Of a stretch of 6,454 nt of DNA, positions 5,348 through 6,454 are shown in pieces (within the stretch, counting starts at the first letter, position 1; the number at the start of each line of letters is the position of its first letter). Origin of the DNA: Desulfobacteraceae bacterium (GTDB lineage Bacteria > Desulfobacterota > DSM-4660 > Desulfatiglandales > Desulfatiglandaceae); the NCBI GenBank assembly GCA_030589225.1, contig JAUUWD010000095.1, positions 1 to 6,454 on the forward strand, given 5' to 3'. The notes beneath the pieces were generated by a model. It was not told the DNA's origin. It saw only the letters and a program-made list of their open reading frames with translations, and ran no database searches. Position numbers and translations under genes: made by a program.

Positions 5348-5774
5348 TTCTCTACTCCAAAGGATTTCCAGTTTATTCTGGTTATCAGATAAAATAGTAA
5401 GTTCTCAATAAGTTCGGGCTATATTAGAAAAAATCCCCCTTTGCAAAAGGGGAAAGCAGTCGGAAGGCACGGGATTATTGAGATGTTACATAAAATATTC
5501 TTTGATAGCACCCAGGTCAATCCCGGCCAAATTGCACGGGAATACCCAATATATCAGGACATGATGTGGAATGCAAATTTGCTTTTTTCATATTCTGAAA
5601 CCTGTCAGCATAAGCTATGCGCGCCTTAAGGTTTTTTGTCTTTTGAAAAATTTTTGGATAAATTGATGTAAAAACCGAAAAAACAGTTTCTTTGTAAAAC
5701 GATTTTGATTAAAATTAATTTCGATACAGTCGCAAAAAAGCACAAAATACACAAAAAGAATAATTTAAAATATC
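5348..5774. other. Gene-free AT-rich intergenic region
   Basis: No convincing gene lies in these 427 bases between the divergently oriented deacetylase and zinc-ribbon genes. It must contain the 5' control regions of both, but no pair of promoter hexamers stands out. It holds a compact hairpin at 5428-5452 and, from about 5630, a long A/T-rich run up to the zinc-ribbon start. A 62-codon open frame at 5441-5629 lacks a ribosome site and protein-like composition and is not called. Confidence 0.6.
5428..5452 (-). terminator. Terminator-like hairpin, probably part of a widespread CCCCTTT...AAAGGGG repeat
   Basis: Arms CCCCTTT (5436-5442) and AAAGGGG (5446-5452) pair perfectly around GCA. On the minus strand the stem is followed by an ATTTTTT run (A tract at 5428-5433), the form of an intrinsic terminator. 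No minus-strand gene lies to its right, and it sits upstream of the deacetylase gene, so it may end stray antisense transcripts or be a relic of the common AAATCCCCCTTT-type intergenic repeat. Confidence 0.45.
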
Positions 5775-6089
5775 ATGTTTTTTGTCATAGCCGGAGTACA
5801 ACCGAAAACCGTAAACCTTGATAGCCAGCCAAGAATGTGTCCCACCTGTGGCCTTTACCAGGCACATCTAAAGAGGGTTGATCACTACTTCTCTGCCTTT
5901 TTTCTGCCCATCTTTCGAGTTAAAAAAGGAGCTCCTTTTGTGCAATGCCAGAGATGCGGGAGTGTATCTGCTGAATCAGGAGGGATATGGACTGGACCCC
6001 GGGAAAACGCTGGCCAGGCCTGCCCCAATTGCGGTAAGCCTTTGAAACCAACATTCCGTTTCTGTCCTTTTTGTGGGAAGCCTGTGTAA
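5775..6089 (+). CDS. Small double zinc-ribbon protein of unknown function
   Basis: The 104-residue product has eight cysteines in four CxxC pairs. C22/C25 (MCPTCG) and C58/C61 (CQRCG) form a first zinc ribbon whose long insert (26-57) contains the hydrophobic stretch YFSAFFLPIFRVKK. C83/C86 (CPNCGKPL) and C97/C100 (CPFCGKPV) form a compact second ribbon at the C-terminus. The N-terminus FFVIAGVQPKTV and the LKRVDHYFSAFFLPIF segment resemble a conserved family of bacterial zinc-ribbon proteins, recalled from memory. No enzymatic domain follows, so it is likely a binding or adaptor protein. The hydrophobic insert is short for a transmembrane helix. ATG 5775 lacks a Shine-Dalgarno sequence and lies behind an A/T-rich leader, but the family-like residues right after it support it. 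It stands alone; mdh follows 180 bases later with its own promoter. Confidence 0.82.
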   Translation: MFFVIAGVQPKTVNLDSQPRMCPTCGLYQAHLKRVDHYFSAFFLPIFRVKKGAPFVQCQRCGSVSAESGGIWTGPRENAGQACPNCGKPLKPTFRFCPFCGKPV

Positions 6090-6121
6090 GAATATTCACC
6101 GAAAAGACGCGTTCAAAGGGA

Positions 6122-6134
6122 GATTCACTGAATC
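6122..6134. promoter_or_regulatory. Small palindrome GATTC-ACT-GAATC ahead of the mdh promoter
   Basis: Two perfect 5-base arms around ACT end seven bases before the mdh -35. This placement would suit a regulator-binding site, or the end of the zinc-ribbon transcript, though no T tract follows. Its short arms mean chance is a real possibility. Confidence 0.2.
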
Positions 6135-6141
6135 GGTTTAC

Positions 6142-6170
6142 TTGACCCAGAGGGGCTTCTTCTTTATACT
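6142..6170 (+). promoter_or_regulatory. Probable sigma70-type promoter of mdh
   Basis: TTGACC (6142-6147) and TATACT (6165-6170) each match the sigma70 consensus in five of six positions and are separated by the optimal 17 bases. A start near 6177 would give a leader of about 93 bases. The leader contains an imperfect stem (GACCGGC around 6195 with GCCGTC near 6213) of no recognised riboswitch class. Confidence 0.65.
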
Positions 6171-6257
6171 AATGGCAAATTCATTTAGCAAAGACCGGCG
6201 GTAAGTCAATGCCGTCAAAAAGCTTCTCAAATTATAACATTATCTTCCCATAAGTAA

Positions 6258-6454
<197 letters not shown>

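Noticed and set aside
5441..5629. A 62-codon open frame on the plus strand
   Set aside because: It begins within the CCCCTTT hairpin, has no ATG-linked ribosome site, and the product resembles no protein pattern.
5608..5636. A plus-strand terminator at GCATA-AGC-TATGC with a nearby T run
   Set aside because: The stem has only five pairs and is separated from the T run by about 12 bases, and no plus-strand gene ends upstream of it.

Overview
The window looks like chromosomal DNA from an anaerobic member of the Desulfobacterota (the former Deltaproteobacteria), probably a Desulfobacterales-like sulfate reducer. The signs are a selenocysteine-encoding HesB/IscA-like gene, a short-form YggS and TtcA of the kind common in anaerobes, AT-rich 'CGAAATACGAA'-type palindromic repeats between genes, and moderate GC. 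This placement is an inference from gene content, not a search result.

Layout. Positions 1-338 hold no gene but carry nested imperfect inverted repeats. Positions 339-1818 (minus strand) form a tight operon: yggS (PLP-binding protein), ttcA (tRNA 2-thiocytidine synthetase, GTG start overlapping the yggS stop by 4 bases) and possibly a 35-codon ORF that overlaps the ttcA stop by 4 bases. A divergent promoter region follows, in which the same two hexamers can be read as -35 and -10 on either strand. To its right (plus strand, 1905-2339) lies a 144-residue protein of unknown function made of two copies of a cysteine-containing, HTH-like module. It converges on a minus-strand block that ends in a strong intrinsic terminator at 2361-2421.

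The minus-strand block reads, in transcription order: class II HDAC-family deacetylase (5347-4295), GNAT acetyltransferase, rdgB (dITP/XTP pyrophosphatase), and then, from its own apparent promoter, a HesB/IscA-like selenoprotein (2751-2437). The selenoprotein is the most notable gene. An in-frame TGA at codon 34 falls exactly where IscA has its first cluster-binding cysteine, and a candidate bacterial SECIS hairpin sits at the proper distance after it. Standard gene calling would reduce the gene to a 64-residue fragment.

The right end (plus strand) has a gene-poor AT-rich stretch (5348-5774), a small double zinc-ribbon protein (5775-6089), and the 5' end of malate dehydrogenase (mdh, from 6270) with a good sigma70-type promoter. 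The window ends inside mdh.

How the genes fit together: most are housekeeping or maintenance functions (PLP homeostasis, tRNA thiolation, nucleotide-pool cleaning, Fe-S cluster handling, central carbon metabolism). The deacetylase-acetyltransferase pair could form a reversible acetylation switch, though nothing in the sequence names its target. TtcA needs a [4Fe-4S] cluster and the selenoprotein belongs to the Fe-S carrier superfamily, so Fe-S biology appears twice within 2 kb. No complete defence system, prophage, IS element, CRISPR array, rRNA or tRNA gene is visible.
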